NCBI GenBank assembly: GCA_041557595.1
Contig: JBFFGE010000111.1
Span: forward strand, 1 to 15,354
Origin: JAOTYV01 sp041557595
GTDB taxonomy: Bacteria; Pseudomonadota; Alphaproteobacteria; UBA8366
Length of the DNA stretch: 15,354 nucleotides
Direction: 5' to 3'
A program made the position numbers and the translations under genes. Under the pieces are notes generated by a model. The model had not been told where the DNA came from and made no database searches. It saw only the letters and a list, made by a program, of their open reading frames with translations. Within the stretch, counting starts at the first letter, position 1, and every line of letters begins with the position of its first letter. Shown here piece by piece: positions 7,020 through 14,492 of the stretch.

Positions 7020-7472
7020 ATGGCCGAACCGAAGAAAGCGCGCGCCGTGGGTTTCAACCACGTGGCTTTGGAAGTCGGCGATATCGACGAGGCGATCGCC
7101 TTCTACGGCAAGCTGTTCGATTTTTCCGTTCGCCGCAAGACGGATAGCCAGGCCTTCATCGACCTCGGGGACCAGTTCATCAATTTCGCCCGCGGCCGCC
7201 GTCAGGCGCCGGACGAGAAACGACATGTCGGGCTGGTCGTGGACGACAAGGAGGCGGTGCGCCGCGCGCTCGAGGAGAACGGCATCAAACTGGTGCCCGG
7301 CCGCTTCCTCGATTTCCTCGACCCCTGGGGCAACCGCATCGAAATCATCGGCTACGACAACATCCAGTTCACCAAGGCCCCCAACGTGCTGCGCGGCATG
7401 GGCATGGAAGACCTGACGAAGAACGAAAAAGCGATCCGGGAGCTGAGCGACAAGGGCATGCGGCCTGAGTGA
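7020..7472 (+). CDS. VOC (glyoxalase/extradiol dioxygenase fold) protein
   Basis: A 150-residue vicinal-oxygen-chelate protein built of two beta-alpha-beta-beta-beta modules. The first starts NHVALEVGDIDEAIAFYGKLF (H14), the second HVGLVVDDKEAV (H69) and ends LDPWGNRIEIIGYD (E108). H14, H69 and E108 are the likely metal ligands; the fourth glyoxalase-type position seems to be Q52 rather than Glu. VOC proteins act as lyases, dioxygenases, epimerases or drug-binding proteins, so the reaction cannot be named. A helical, charged tail (LTKNEKAIRELSDKGMRPE) extends beyond the fold. ATG 7020 is preceded by GGAGA at eight bases, better than an in-frame ATG 15 codons earlier. It converges with the PhyH-type gene, 18 bases away. 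Confidence 0.85.
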   Translation: MAEPKKARAVGFNHVALEVGDIDEAIAFYGKLFDFSVRRKTDSQAFIDLGDQFINFARGRRQAPDEKRHVGLVVDDKEAVRRALEENGIKLVPGRFLDFLDPWGNRIEIIGYDNIQFTKAPNVLRGMGMEDLTKNEKAIRELSDKGMRPE

Positions 7473-7490
7473 ACGCCGACCGGCGCTTCG

Positions 7491-8339
7491 CTAGCCGTAT
7501 TGCCGCGCGTGCAGCGCTTCCTGCTCGCAATAGGTTTCGCGATACAGGCCCACCGCCCGGTCATGCGCCGCCACCGCGTCGGCGTCCAACTCGGTTTTGG
7601 GCGGATCGATCAGTTCGAAATGGCCCCAGCGGTCTTCGCCGCGCACCAGCATCGCCGCGGTCCGCAGGGCGCCGGTGGGCTTCGCATGGGCGGGAATGAA
7701 ATTGATGCCGAGGCCGATACGGCGGTGTTCGGCGGTGTTGGGGCCGGACCGGTGCAGGCACAGCCCGTGATGGATCGAGAATTGCCCGGCCCGCAGCTCC
7801 ATCGCGACCGGACGGCTGTCGTCGATCGGTTCGGTGATTTCCTGCCCCGCGCGGTTGACGCTGTTCTCGATGACATGGGCGGCGTGGCGCATCTGCTTCG
7901 GCGCGCCGTCGAAAGACAGCACCTCCATGCAGCCGGACGCGCTGTTGGCGTCGGTCAATGCGATCCAGGCGGCGGCCTCCTCGCGCGGCTCCAACCCGTA
8001 ATAGGTCGAATCCTGATGCCAGGCCGCGATCGTCGGCGTGCCCGGCTCCTTGATGAAGAAGGTGCTCGTCCAGACCAGGATATCCGGCCCGATCAATGCT
8101 TCGATCCGGTCGAGGATTCTTGGATCCCGCGCCAGTCGCGTCACCCAGGGCAAGGTGATGTGCGGCATGGTCCGCCAGTTCAAATCTTTCGTGGCGTTGA
8201 CCGGCGCGCCCAGCCAGCCCTCGAACCGCGCGAGCCCGTCCAGGCATTCCTGGCGCTCGCCCGCGTCCAACAGGGGAAACGGAAACAGAAACCCGTCGCG
8301 CCGCCAGGCGGCGATTTGATCCGTGCTGAGTGAATTCAT
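7491..8339 (-). CDS. PhyH-type Fe(II)/2-oxoglutarate-dependent dioxygenase
   Basis: The 282-residue protein belongs to the phytanoyl-CoA dioxygenase family, cytosolic non-haem iron enzymes that hydroxylate or otherwise oxidise small molecules using 2-oxoglutarate and oxygen. The iron triad is visible: H108 and D110 in WHQDSTYYGL, and distal H196 in LHRSGPN. R207, eleven residues after the distal histidine in AEHRRIGLGINF, fits the 2-oxoglutarate carboxylate-binding arginine of the family. The N-terminal WRRDGFLFPFPLL is also typical. The start has GAGGGAG upstream. It lies 67 bases downstream of the PRISE-type reductase on the same strand, so an oxidation/reduction pair acting on one substrate is possible. 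The substrate is not inferable; bacterial members include catabolic hydroxylases and biosynthetic tailoring enzymes. Confidence 0.9.
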   Translation of the reverse strand: MNSLSTDQIAAWRRDGFLFPFPLLDAGERQECLDGLARFEGWLGAPVNATKDLNWRTMPHITLPWVTRLARDPRILDRIEALIGPDILVWTSTFFIKEPGTPTIAAWHQDSTYYGLEPREEAAAWIALTDANSASGCMEVLSFDGAPKQMRHAAHVIENSVNRAGQEITEPIDDSRPVAMELRAGQFSIHHGLCLHRSGPNTAEHRRIGLGINFIPAHAKPTGALRTAAMLVRGEDRWGHFELIDPPKTELDADAVAAHDRAVGLYRETYCEQEALHARQYG

Positions 8340-8406
8340 GTGACTCCCTCACTGCCCGCAGGCTGGCCCAAACGCTATCGCACCTGATTTTTGGCGGCAA
8401 CCACCC

Positions 8407-9462
8407 TCACGGCACGAACCGCCGCGCGCGTACTTCGCCGAACAACCGCAGGAACATGGCGTCGCTCGCCACACAGTCGTGGAACCCCGCCTGCCGCGCT
8501 TTTAGCGTGTCGGACATGATGTCCCAGTCCTGGTTGAAGATGTAATCGCCGAACGGCCAGTTGACCGCTTGCTCCATGGGCAACTGCATCAGCCCGTGTT
8601 TCGCGACCATTGCATCCCACAACGGACCCTTGTCGGCCATGAACTCACCGAGCCGGATCGGCGCCGGCGGGGCGCATTCCATTCCGAATGCCTCGGCGAA
8701 TTGCGGCCACAAGGTCTCCCATCGGAAAAAATCGCCATTGGTGATGTTGAACGCCTCGTTGCCCGCATTCGGCTCGGTCGCCGCCCAGATAATGGAGCGC
8801 GACAGCAGATCCGCATCGGTCACCTGAAACACCGAGCGGTAGCCGCCTTCCGTGCCGGGGAAGCGCAGCGGCAGCCCCAGCTCCTTCGACATCGCCGCGT
8901 AGACGGCGATCACCGCGATCAGATTCAGCGGCATGCCGGGCGCGAAGCCGCACACGGTGTGCGGCCGCAGCAACGTCCATTGCCACGGCTTGCTCTGCTG
9001 GCGCGCGCGCAGCGCGTCTTCCTGGTTGAAGTAGAAGTTTGGCGGCATGTGACGGGGATCGCTCTCCTTCGCTGGCGTCTTGAAGGGGCCGAGATGGCAG
9101 CCGTAATACTTTGTCCCCTGCATCAGCGTGACATGGCGCAAATTGCCCGACGCGGGCTCGAACCCGTCGAAAGTGTTCTCGATCAACGCCGCGTTGGGCG
9201 CACATTGCTCCGCCCAGCTCGGCCGGTCGATATAGGCGGCGAACATCATGTGGGTGACCTCGGTGAGCCCGCCGAGCTTGGCGAGGCAATCGTCGCGATC
9301 GCTGAGATCGACCGACACGTGACGCGCCCGGGTCGCGAAATCCGGCGCGCGGCGCGACACGCCGACGATGTCCCAATCCTCCATCGGCTCCAGGGTTTCA
9401 ATCAGGCGTCGGCCGATCACCCCGGTCGCCCCAATCACCAGCATCGTCTTCCGTTCGGTCAT
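8407..9462 (-). CDS. PRISE-type SDR reductase (progesterone 5-beta-reductase/iridoid synthase-like)
   Basis: A 351-residue extended short-chain dehydrogenase/reductase. The nucleotide motif GATGVIGRR (G11-G17) and VGVSRRAP (33-40), with two arginines after the second strand, favours NADPH. The middle carries PRISE hallmarks: LMQGTKYYG with candidate catalytic K118, NFYFNQEDAL (142-151), WTLLRPHTVCGFAPG (163-176), VYAAMSKELG, LRFPG and NEAFNITNGDFFRWETLW (235-252). In plant PRISE enzymes, which reduce activated C=C bonds of enones, the corresponding motif is NFYY; here the second Tyr is Phe, which may matter for activity. The start is set by GGAGG four to five bases before ATG 9462; the in-frame extension upstream has no SDR features. 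It is divergent from the EthD-like gene and precedes the PhyH-type dioxygenase. Confidence 0.85.
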   Translation of the reverse strand: MTERKTMLVIGATGVIGRRLIETLEPMEDWDIVGVSRRAPDFATRARHVSVDLSDRDDCLAKLGGLTEVTHMMFAAYIDRPSWAEQCAPNAALIENTFDGFEPASGNLRHVTLMQGTKYYGCHLGPFKTPAKESDPRHMPPNFYFNQEDALRARQQSKPWQWTLLRPHTVCGFAPGMPLNLIAVIAVYAAMSKELGLPLRFPGTEGGYRSVFQVTDADLLSRSIIWAATEPNAGNEAFNITNGDFFRWETLWPQFAEAFGMECAPPAPIRLGEFMADKGPLWDAMVAKHGLMQLPMEQAVNWPFGDYIFNQDWDIMSDTLKARQAGFHDCVASDAMFLRLFGEVRARRFVP

Positions 9463-9577
9463 TTTCCTCCGGCTTTCATCTTCTCCGCCCACAAAGAGCG
9501 GCGCCCCGCCCTTTTCCCCCGCGCAGGAAAGCGCGAGACTATGGACGCGTATTATCACCGAAACGGGAGGCTGCGCC

Positions 9578-10174
9578 ATGTCCACCGCCAAGGGACTTCT
9601 GCTGGTTCTGATGGAGGCCGCGACCGACGCCGACGAGGAATTCAACGCCTGGTACGATACCGAGCATATCCCCGAGCGCGCGGCGGTACCGGGCTTCGAG
9701 ACCGCGCTGCGCTATGTCTGCATCACCGGCTGGCCGCGCTACATGGCGGTCTACGACCTGACGGAACCGGCAGTGCTGGAGGGCGAGGCCTATCGCGCAA
9801 TCGGCGGGGCCAACCTGTCCGTCTGGTCGAAGCGGGTCCTGGCCAACATCCGGGGCTACTACCGGGCCGAAGGGGCGCAACTGCACCCCGGCCATGCGAT
9901 CACCGACACGACCCGCCGGCGTTATCTCACCCTGCTGCGGTTTCACGGTGCCAACGAGCCGGCGTTGCTGGAGGCGCTGACGGAGACCGTCGGGCGCGAC
10001 CCGGGCACCGCGGCGCTGCGGCTCTACCCGAACACGGCCGCCGAGGGCGACCATGTCGCCCTAATCGAACATGCCGCGCCGTGCAATCAGTACACGGTGC
10101 CGACGGCGCTGCTGGATGCGGTGCCGGGAACGCTCGATCTGGTCAACACCTATATGCCGTACCGTCGGCGATAA
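9578..10174 (+). CDS. EthD/DUF4286-like dimeric alpha-beta barrel protein
   Basis: The 198-residue product shows the EthD/DUF4286-type signature FNAWYDTEHIPERAAVPGF (about 22-40), typical of small ferredoxin-like proteins that form dimeric alpha-beta barrels and handle hydrophobic ligands or degradation intermediates. Its length, with a second stretch LLRFHGANEPALLEAL beginning near residue 110, suggests two ferredoxin-like halves in one chain. The N terminus (GLLLVLMEAATDADEE) is a beta strand leading into the motif. ATG 9578 has GGGAGG seven bases upstream; the longer frame upstream runs through the divergent promoter region and is not credible. It is divergent from the reductase and upstream of the luciferase-like monooxygenase on the same strand. 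The reaction, if any, is unknown. Confidence 0.8.
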   Translation: MSTAKGLLLVLMEAATDADEEFNAWYDTEHIPERAAVPGFETALRYVCITGWPRYMAVYDLTEPAVLEGEAYRAIGGANLSVWSKRVLANIRGYYRAEGAQLHPGHAITDTTRRRYLTLLRFHGANEPALLEALTETVGRDPGTAALRLYPNTAAEGDHVALIEHAAPCNQYTVPTALLDAVPGTLDLVNTYMPYRRR

Positions 10175-10294
10175 CCGCCGTCTCGCTGGTCCCAAGCGAC
10201 CCGGAAGCCCCCACTGGCCTCTCGCGCGGGCACACGGATTTGCCTATGATGTCCGTCGCCGCCCCTGGTCACCGTCCAACACTGGAATTGCATC

Positions 10295-11371
10295 ATGCGC
10301 TTCGGAATTCTCTTCACTTCGCACCCGAATATCGACACGGAGCCCTATCCGCATCGCGACGTGCACGCCCGGGTGACGGCGGAGGTCATCGAGGCCGACC
10401 GGCTGGGCTTCGACACGGCCTGGATCGCGGAACACCATTTTAGCAACACCTACGGGATCCTGCCCGATCCCTTCGCCTATATGGCCTATCTGGCGGCGCA
10501 GACAAAACGCATCCGGCTCGGCACCGCGGTTATGACGGTGCCGCTCTACAACCCGGTGCGCATTGCCGAAAATATGGGCTTCATCGACATCCTGAGCGAG
10601 GGACGGCTGACCCTCGGGCTCGGCTCCGGCTACCGGCCGTACGAATTCGAAGGACTCGGCGTCTCGTTCGAGGAACGGCGCGACATTCAGGAAGAGGCAA
10701 TCCCGGTCATCCTCGACCTGCTGCACAAGCGCAAGATTATCCACAAGGGCAAGTATTTCGACCTGAAGATCGACGGCAACGACGAAATCTTCCCGGCCAG
10801 CGTGCAACAGCCGCACCCGCCGCTCTATATGGCGGGCGGGACCGACCGCTCGATCGGATTTGCCGGCCGGCACGGCTTCGGACTGATGCTGTCGACCCTG
10901 CCGGCCGCCGACGCACTGGCCGAACAGATCACCGTCTACCGGGACGCCGTCAAGCAGGCGCCCGCCCCCTGGAACGGCAATCCGGCCTGCGGCGAGGTCG
11001 ACATTGCGCGGTGGCTGTATGTCGCCGAAACCGACGAACAGGCCAAGGCCGAGAGCGCGGACGGCATCGTCCGGCACCTCGAGCATTTCATGGGCAAGGC
11101 GACCGCAGGCTATCTCGGCAAGATTTCGGAGAAGGACAACCGGTCCACGCTCGACTATGACGAGCTCAACGAAAACACGCTGCTGCACGGATCGCCCGAG
11201 ACGATCATCGCAAAAATCCGATCGCTTAAGGAAAAGACCGGCCTGACCTCGTTGATGGTCCATTATCCGCCCTATTACGGCACCGAAAAAGCGAAGGCGA
11301 GCCTGCGCCTGTTCGCCGAGAAGGTGATGCCCGCCTTCCGCGGCGATAAGACCAGCGCCGCGGCGGATTGA
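10295..11371 (+). CDS. Luciferase-like (LLM) flavin-dependent monooxygenase
   Basis: A 358-residue TIM-barrel oxidoreductase of the bacterial luciferase-like family, which uses reduced flavin and oxygen to oxidise small organic substrates such as aldehydes, sulfonates or ketones. The N terminus FGILFTSHP starts strand 1; WIAEHHFSNTYG (43-54) aligns with the LuxA active-site region, H47 corresponding to its catalytic histidine. Further family blocks are RIRLGTAVMTVPLYNPVRIAE (in part), LSEGRLTLGLGSGY and, late, LLHGSPETIIAKI. The length is typical of the stand-alone oxygenase subunit; no flavin reductase partner is nearby, so reduced flavin would be supplied in trans. The ATG has a modest TGGAA upstream. 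It follows the EthD-like gene after 120 bases, and co-transcription is possible but not shown. Confidence 0.9.
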   Translation: MRFGILFTSHPNIDTEPYPHRDVHARVTAEVIEADRLGFDTAWIAEHHFSNTYGILPDPFAYMAYLAAQTKRIRLGTAVMTVPLYNPVRIAENMGFIDILSEGRLTLGLGSGYRPYEFEGLGVSFEERRDIQEEAIPVILDLLHKRKIIHKGKYFDLKIDGNDEIFPASVQQPHPPLYMAGGTDRSIGFAGRHGFGLMLSTLPAADALAEQITVYRDAVKQAPAPWNGNPACGEVDIARWLYVAETDEQAKAESADGIVRHLEHFMGKATAGYLGKISEKDNRSTLDYDELNENTLLHGSPETIIAKIRSLKEKTGLTSLMVHYPPYYGTEKAKASLRLFAEKVMPAFRGDKTSAAAD

Positions 11372-11467
11372 GGCTCGACACCGCCGGGCACTTAACCGAA
11401 ATACCCCTCGAAAACCGTGGCGGAAGATCGAAAATTTAAATTTCTTTTAGGATCGGTCGACTGGGGT

Positions 11468-11507
11468 TTGCCCGCAATGGCCACAGTCGGTACGGCCCTG
11501 CGGGCAA
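11468..11507 (+). promoter_or_regulatory. Leader stem-loop touching the ribosome binding site of the exported-protein gene
   Basis: TTGCCCGCA (11468-11476) and TGCGGGCAA (11499-11507) form a perfect 9-bp stem; GGCC (11479-11482) and GGCC (11494-11497) can extend it across a small internal loop, leaving an 11-base apical loop. The last two bases of the stem are the first two of the AAGGAG ribosome binding site (11506-11511). Folding could therefore modulate translation of the gene at 11522. The palindrome AAATTTAAATTT at 11432-11443, further upstream, lies in an AT-rich patch that may be part of the promoter. Confidence 0.45.
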
Positions 11508-11521
11508 GGAGAAATATCAAC

Positions 11522-12058
11522 ATGATACGGCGCATGTTCCCGGCAACGGCCATGGTCCTTGCCTTATGTTTTCAGATTGACCCGTCCTCCGCCGCCGATA
11601 TTGCGGGCTACCGTTCCCTAAATCTCGGCATGTCGATCGAACAGGCGGAAAAGAAGCTGGCCGGCAGCAAGGATTTGATCCGTTGCAAACCCTTACCCAA
11701 ACGGGTTTCCGGATGCCTGCAGTTCATCGAGCCCGGAACGCCGGACCGCAAGGTCATCGTGTTCTTTCGGAAAAACAAGGCGTATTTGATTCGCCTGCTG
11801 CCGCAAATCGACAAGCGACAAACCAACGAGCAGCGCTGCGACGACCTCTACGAAACGACCCGCGCGACAATGGCGAAGACGTACGGAAAGCCCGACATCG
11901 TCGAGGAATTCAAGAAGTTCGGTTCGTTGATCAAGCGATCCGTCTGGCTGGACAAGACGCGGCATTTGCGGGTCTCCGGAAGCTGGATGGAATCGGCCAA
12001 GTTCTGCACCGGCGTCATGGTCGATTTCCGCGACAGACCCTACAAGAAAGACCGCTGA
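11522..12058 (+). CDS. Exported cysteine-containing protein of unknown function
   Basis: The 178-residue product opens with a signal peptide (MIRRMFPATAMVLALCFQID, then PSSAAD) and probable cleavage near residue 25. The mature part contains GYRSLNLGMSIEQAEKKLAG, a pattern seen in small envelope proteins of BamE/SmpA-like type, followed by beta-rich sequence. It has four mature cysteines (C55, C65, C106, C162), enough for two disulfides, fitting a periplasmic location. I do not recognise a specific family. The frame is open further upstream, but only ATG 11522 places the signal peptide at the N terminus, and AAGGAG lies ten bases before it. The leader can form a stem-loop next to this site. 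It sits alone between the monooxygenase and the aldolase-like gene. Confidence 0.75.
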   Translation: MIRRMFPATAMVLALCFQIDPSSAADIAGYRSLNLGMSIEQAEKKLAGSKDLIRCKPLPKRVSGCLQFIEPGTPDRKVIVFFRKNKAYLIRLLPQIDKRQTNEQRCDDLYETTRATMAKTYGKPDIVEEFKKFGSLIKRSVWLDKTRHLRVSGSWMESAKFCTGVMVDFRDRPYKKDR

Positions 12059-12193
12059 TCCCTATCGATTGCCGACCCCGGTAACGACCATTCAAACAAT
12101 CCGCTGCGGCGCCACCTGGGATACTCGTTCACAATAGGGCGGCTTTATGCGACCATTCCGGCGACCAACACCGCCGAACAGGAACATTGAGCC

Positions 12194-12985
12194 ATGTCCG
12201 TAACCGCCGTCGATTCCCGCCGCGAGACGATCCCAACCGGCATGTCCGAGGACGAGTGGAAAGTCCGTTGCGACCTCGCCGCCTCTTACCGCTTGTGTGC
12301 GCTCTGGGGCTGGACCGACCTCAACAACACGCATATCTCGGCGCGCGTGCCGGGCACTGACGACACCTTCCTGCTCAATCCCTTCGGCCTGCTGTTCGAC
12401 GAGATCACCGCCTCGTCGCTGATCACGGTCGACCGCGACGGCAATGTCCTCTCGGATAGCGAATACGGCGCCAACCGCGCCGGCTTCGTGATCCACAGCG
12501 CGATCCACATGGCGGTCCCGCAGCTCCATTTCGTGATGCACAGCCACAGCCGCTACGGCACCGCGGTGTCGATGCAAAAGAACGGCCTGTTGCCGGCCAG
12601 CCAGAAAGCGCTCACCGTGATGGGTTGGCTCGCCTATCACGACTATGAGGGTGCGGCGACCGACACCGTCGAACGGCCCCGTATCGTCGCCGACCTGGAT
12701 GAAAAACGGATCCTCATCCTGCGCAACCACGGCCTGCTGACGGTCGGCGAAACGATGGGCGAGGCGTTCGTCTGGATGTACCGCATCGAGAATGCCTGCC
12801 GGCTGCAAATCACGGCAATGACCGGCGGCGCGGAACTGCAGCCCCTCTCGGAAGCGTTGCAACAAAAAACCATCCAGCAAGGGCTCGATATGTACCGCAA
12901 GGGCGGCCATGTGGAAGTCGGCGCGGAATGGGACGCGCTCTTGCGTCAGCTCGAAAAAGCGGACGGCACGGGATATCGAACCTGA
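12194..12985 (+). CDS. Class II aldolase/adducin-family protein
   Basis: A 263-residue member of the zinc-dependent class II aldolase/adducin fold. Classical members cleave sugar phosphates; others are decarboxylases or have unknown substrates. The zinc site is visible: H116 and H118 in VMHSHSRYG, and H179 in LRNHGLLTVG. Other family blocks are WTDLNNTHISARVPG (40-54), LLNPFGLLFDEITASSL and AGFVIHSAIH (96-105). The catalytic glutamate of fuculose-phosphate aldolases (the SSE motif before the zinc site) is absent, the region reading EYGANRAGF, as is common in the adducin-like subgroup. Retro-aldol activity on a sugar phosphate is therefore not assured. The ATG has AGGAAC ten bases upstream. 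The gene appears monocistronic and converges with the PAS_5 gene across a hairpin repeat. Confidence 0.88.
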   Translation: MSVTAVDSRRETIPTGMSEDEWKVRCDLAASYRLCALWGWTDLNNTHISARVPGTDDTFLLNPFGLLFDEITASSLITVDRDGNVLSDSEYGANRAGFVIHSAIHMAVPQLHFVMHSHSRYGTAVSMQKNGLLPASQKALTVMGWLAYHDYEGAATDTVERPRIVADLDEKRILILRNHGLLTVGETMGEAFVWMYRIENACRLQITAMTGGAELQPLSEALQQKTIQQGLDMYRKGGHVEVGAEWDALLRQLEKADGTGYRT

Positions 12986-13012
12986 TTGTACGGCGACGCG
13001 ACAAACGCCTTG

Positions 13013-13060
13013 GAGCAGCTTATGTGCCTTTAATTGATTCCGATTAAAGGCAGGTTGATC
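13013..13060 (+). repeat. Modular hairpin repeat, copy A
   Basis: GAGCAGCTTATG at 13013-13024 is followed by TGCCTTTAAT (13025-13034), an 8-base loop, and ATTAAAGGCA (13043-13052), a perfect 10-bp stem, then GGTTGATC. The 18 bases at 13043-13060 recur exactly, inverted, at 15333-15350, and the 12-base module recurs inverted at 15306-15317. It occupies the gap between two convergent genes and might also act as a weak bidirectional terminator, though no T-tract follows. Confidence 0.75.
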
Positions 13061-13067
13061 TAGGGGT

Positions 13068-13604
13068 TCAGGTCGCGATTGCCAATCGGAGTTCGTCCGA
13101 GCGCTCGAAAAACTTCTCACCGGAGTCGCGGGAACCGGACGCCCAGGACGTCACGACACCGCCCAGAATCCCATCCACCGCCGTGCCGTCCGACGATAAC
13201 GGCAACAGCATCCGCATGTACTGTATCCGCCGACCCGAGACGGACAGGGTTTGACCGCAGGTGAAATGCGGCCGTTGGTGGATTGCCGTATGGACGTAGT
13301 CGGCCACGTTGCCGCGCTCGAAAAAATGTGCGGCCGGATCGTCGATCCAACGCCCCGCAAAGGACCGGCCGAATGTCTCGTCGATCATGGCGCCGGTTTG
13401 GCGAACGCGAAACCGGTACGGCGCCGGGCTGATATCGACCCAAAAGACATGATCGCGGACGGAACCCAAATGGGACAGATCGAGATCGGTACGTGCCGGC
13501 AATTCCTTTTCGCCCGCGCTTGCGCGCCAAAACGCAACCAGCGCCGAGAGCGTGCGGTAATCCGACCTTGTCTCTACCGACTTATAAAGGTCCCGAATTT
13601 CCAA
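13068..13604 (-). CDS. PAS_5-type sensor domain protein
   Basis: The 178-residue protein looks like a stand-alone PAS_5 domain (a PAS variant common in Rhodospirillales). After an N-terminal helix (DYRTLSALVAFWRAS), the domain begins near residue 36 (LPARTDLDLSHLG...HVFWVDI), continues YRFRVRQTGAMIDETFGRSFAGRWIDD and ends MLLPLSSDGTAVDGILGGV, the usual C-terminal PAS strand. There is no output domain, so it may sense a ligand or redox cue and act through a partner. The frame offers only a TTG start with a weak GGGA before it, so the N terminus is uncertain and translation may be low. It lies 78 bases downstream of the receiver-PilZ gene on the same strand, and the pair may form one signalling unit. 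Confidence 0.8.
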   Translation of the reverse strand: MEIRDLYKSVETRSDYRTLSALVAFWRASAGEKELPARTDLDLSHLGSVRDHVFWVDISPAPYRFRVRQTGAMIDETFGRSFAGRWIDDPAAHFFERGNVADYVHTAIHQRPHFTCGQTLSVSGRRIQYMRMLLPLSSDGTAVDGILGGVVTSWASGSRDSGEKFFERSDELRLAIAT

Positions 13605-13682
13605 TTTTGCAATCCCGTGACATTGATGAAGGATACACGCGCCGCCACGCGGGCCGGCCGGTCAGGACAATCCGACACGCCC

Positions 13683-14492
13683 CTACCAGAGAGCGGACAG
13701 CGCGCCTTCTTGCTTTTCGACCCGCTCCGGCGGGTCGATTTGGCTAAAGCGCTGCCAACTCGGCAGCGTCTTTCCGGCTGCGTTCTCGGCATCCAGGAAC
13801 CGGACACCAAGATAGTTCGCCGACCGGCGCACGACTTCACAGGTGTGTGTCTTACCGAAATGAATCCGGAGTTCGAACCGTGTCGGCAGGCTGGTCAGGT
13901 CGGATGGGCGGATTTTCGCGCCGGTCTCCGAAATATCGAGCACGGTGCAATCCATCTGACAATGGCTATCGTTGAACACCAACTGCGCCTTGATCAGCGT
14001 CCGTTTGCGCGCCGCGGCGCGCCGATCCTTATGCCGGGCCGCCGACTTCATCAGCATCTGCACCTGTCGACGCTGCCAGGCGGGTCGAATTCCCGCGGCA
14101 AACACGTTTTGTCCCAGGATGACCACGCGGAGCGACTGGCAAAACGCGTCTGCCGGCATGGAAAGCGGCAAGAAGGCGTCCCCGCCCGCATCGATGCAGG
14201 TCTGCTGCAGTTTCTTGGACGAGTCCGATGTAATGATCGCCAACCGTGCCGTCGGGAATACCTGCCGGAGTTCGCGCAGCAGAACGCGCGATTCGGTGGA
14301 TCGCTGTTCCGCGGAGGTCTCCGCCGTCAACAGGATCAGCACGAGGTCCGGATCCCGCGTGGCCGAGGCCCAGCATGCCGAAGGGTCGTCGAAGCCGCCC
14401 TCCACCTTGAAATTGGCCATGTTGAGGACGAGGCTCAATTCCGAACGCGCGCCCGTGGTACCTCCTACAAGGTAAACTGTATTTTCATCCAT
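13683..14492 (-). CDS. Pseudo-receiver-PilZ protein, probable c-di-GMP effector
   Basis: A 269-residue cytosolic protein of two domains. Residues about 4-130 have the receiver fold pattern (TVYLVGGTTGARSELSLVL, DPDLVLILLTAET, ARLAIITSD, GGDAFLPLSM), but the acidic pair at the start and the phosphoacceptor Asp are missing: the phosphorylation-site region reads LILLTAE. It is therefore probably not phosphorylated. A basic linker leads to a PilZ domain (about 157-235) with both c-di-GMP signatures, R158...R162 and D186-x-S188-x-x-G191 (DISETG), ending ANYLGVRF. PilZ proteins bind c-di-GMP and tune motility, adhesion or polysaccharide production. ATG 14492 is preferred over a GTG three codons upstream because GAGG stands only two bases from the GTG. 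The AT-rich leader upstream probably holds its promoter. Confidence 0.85.
   Translation of the reverse strand: MDENTVYLVGGTTGARSELSLVLNMANFKVEGGFDDPSACWASATRDPDLVLILLTAETSAEQRSTESRVLLRELRQVFPTARLAIITSDSSKKLQQTCIDAGGDAFLPLSMPADAFCQSLRVVILGQNVFAAGIRPAWQRRQVQMLMKSAARHKDRRAAARKRTLIKAQLVFNDSHCQMDCTVLDISETGAKIRPSDLTSLPTRFELRIHFGKTHTCEVVRRSANYLGVRFLDAENAAGKTLPSWQRFSQIDPPERVEKQEGALSALW

Noticed and set aside
9463..9645. N-terminal extension of the PRISE-type reductase
   Set aside because: The 61 extra residues resemble no SDR sequence and run through the divergent promoter; ATG 9462 has a strong ribosome binding site and leads directly into the Rossmann motif.
8569..10443. 624-codon plus-strand open frame across the reductase, the EthD-like gene and part of the LLM gene
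   Set aside because: It spans three well-supported genes in wrong frames and its translation is compositionally typical of a shadow.
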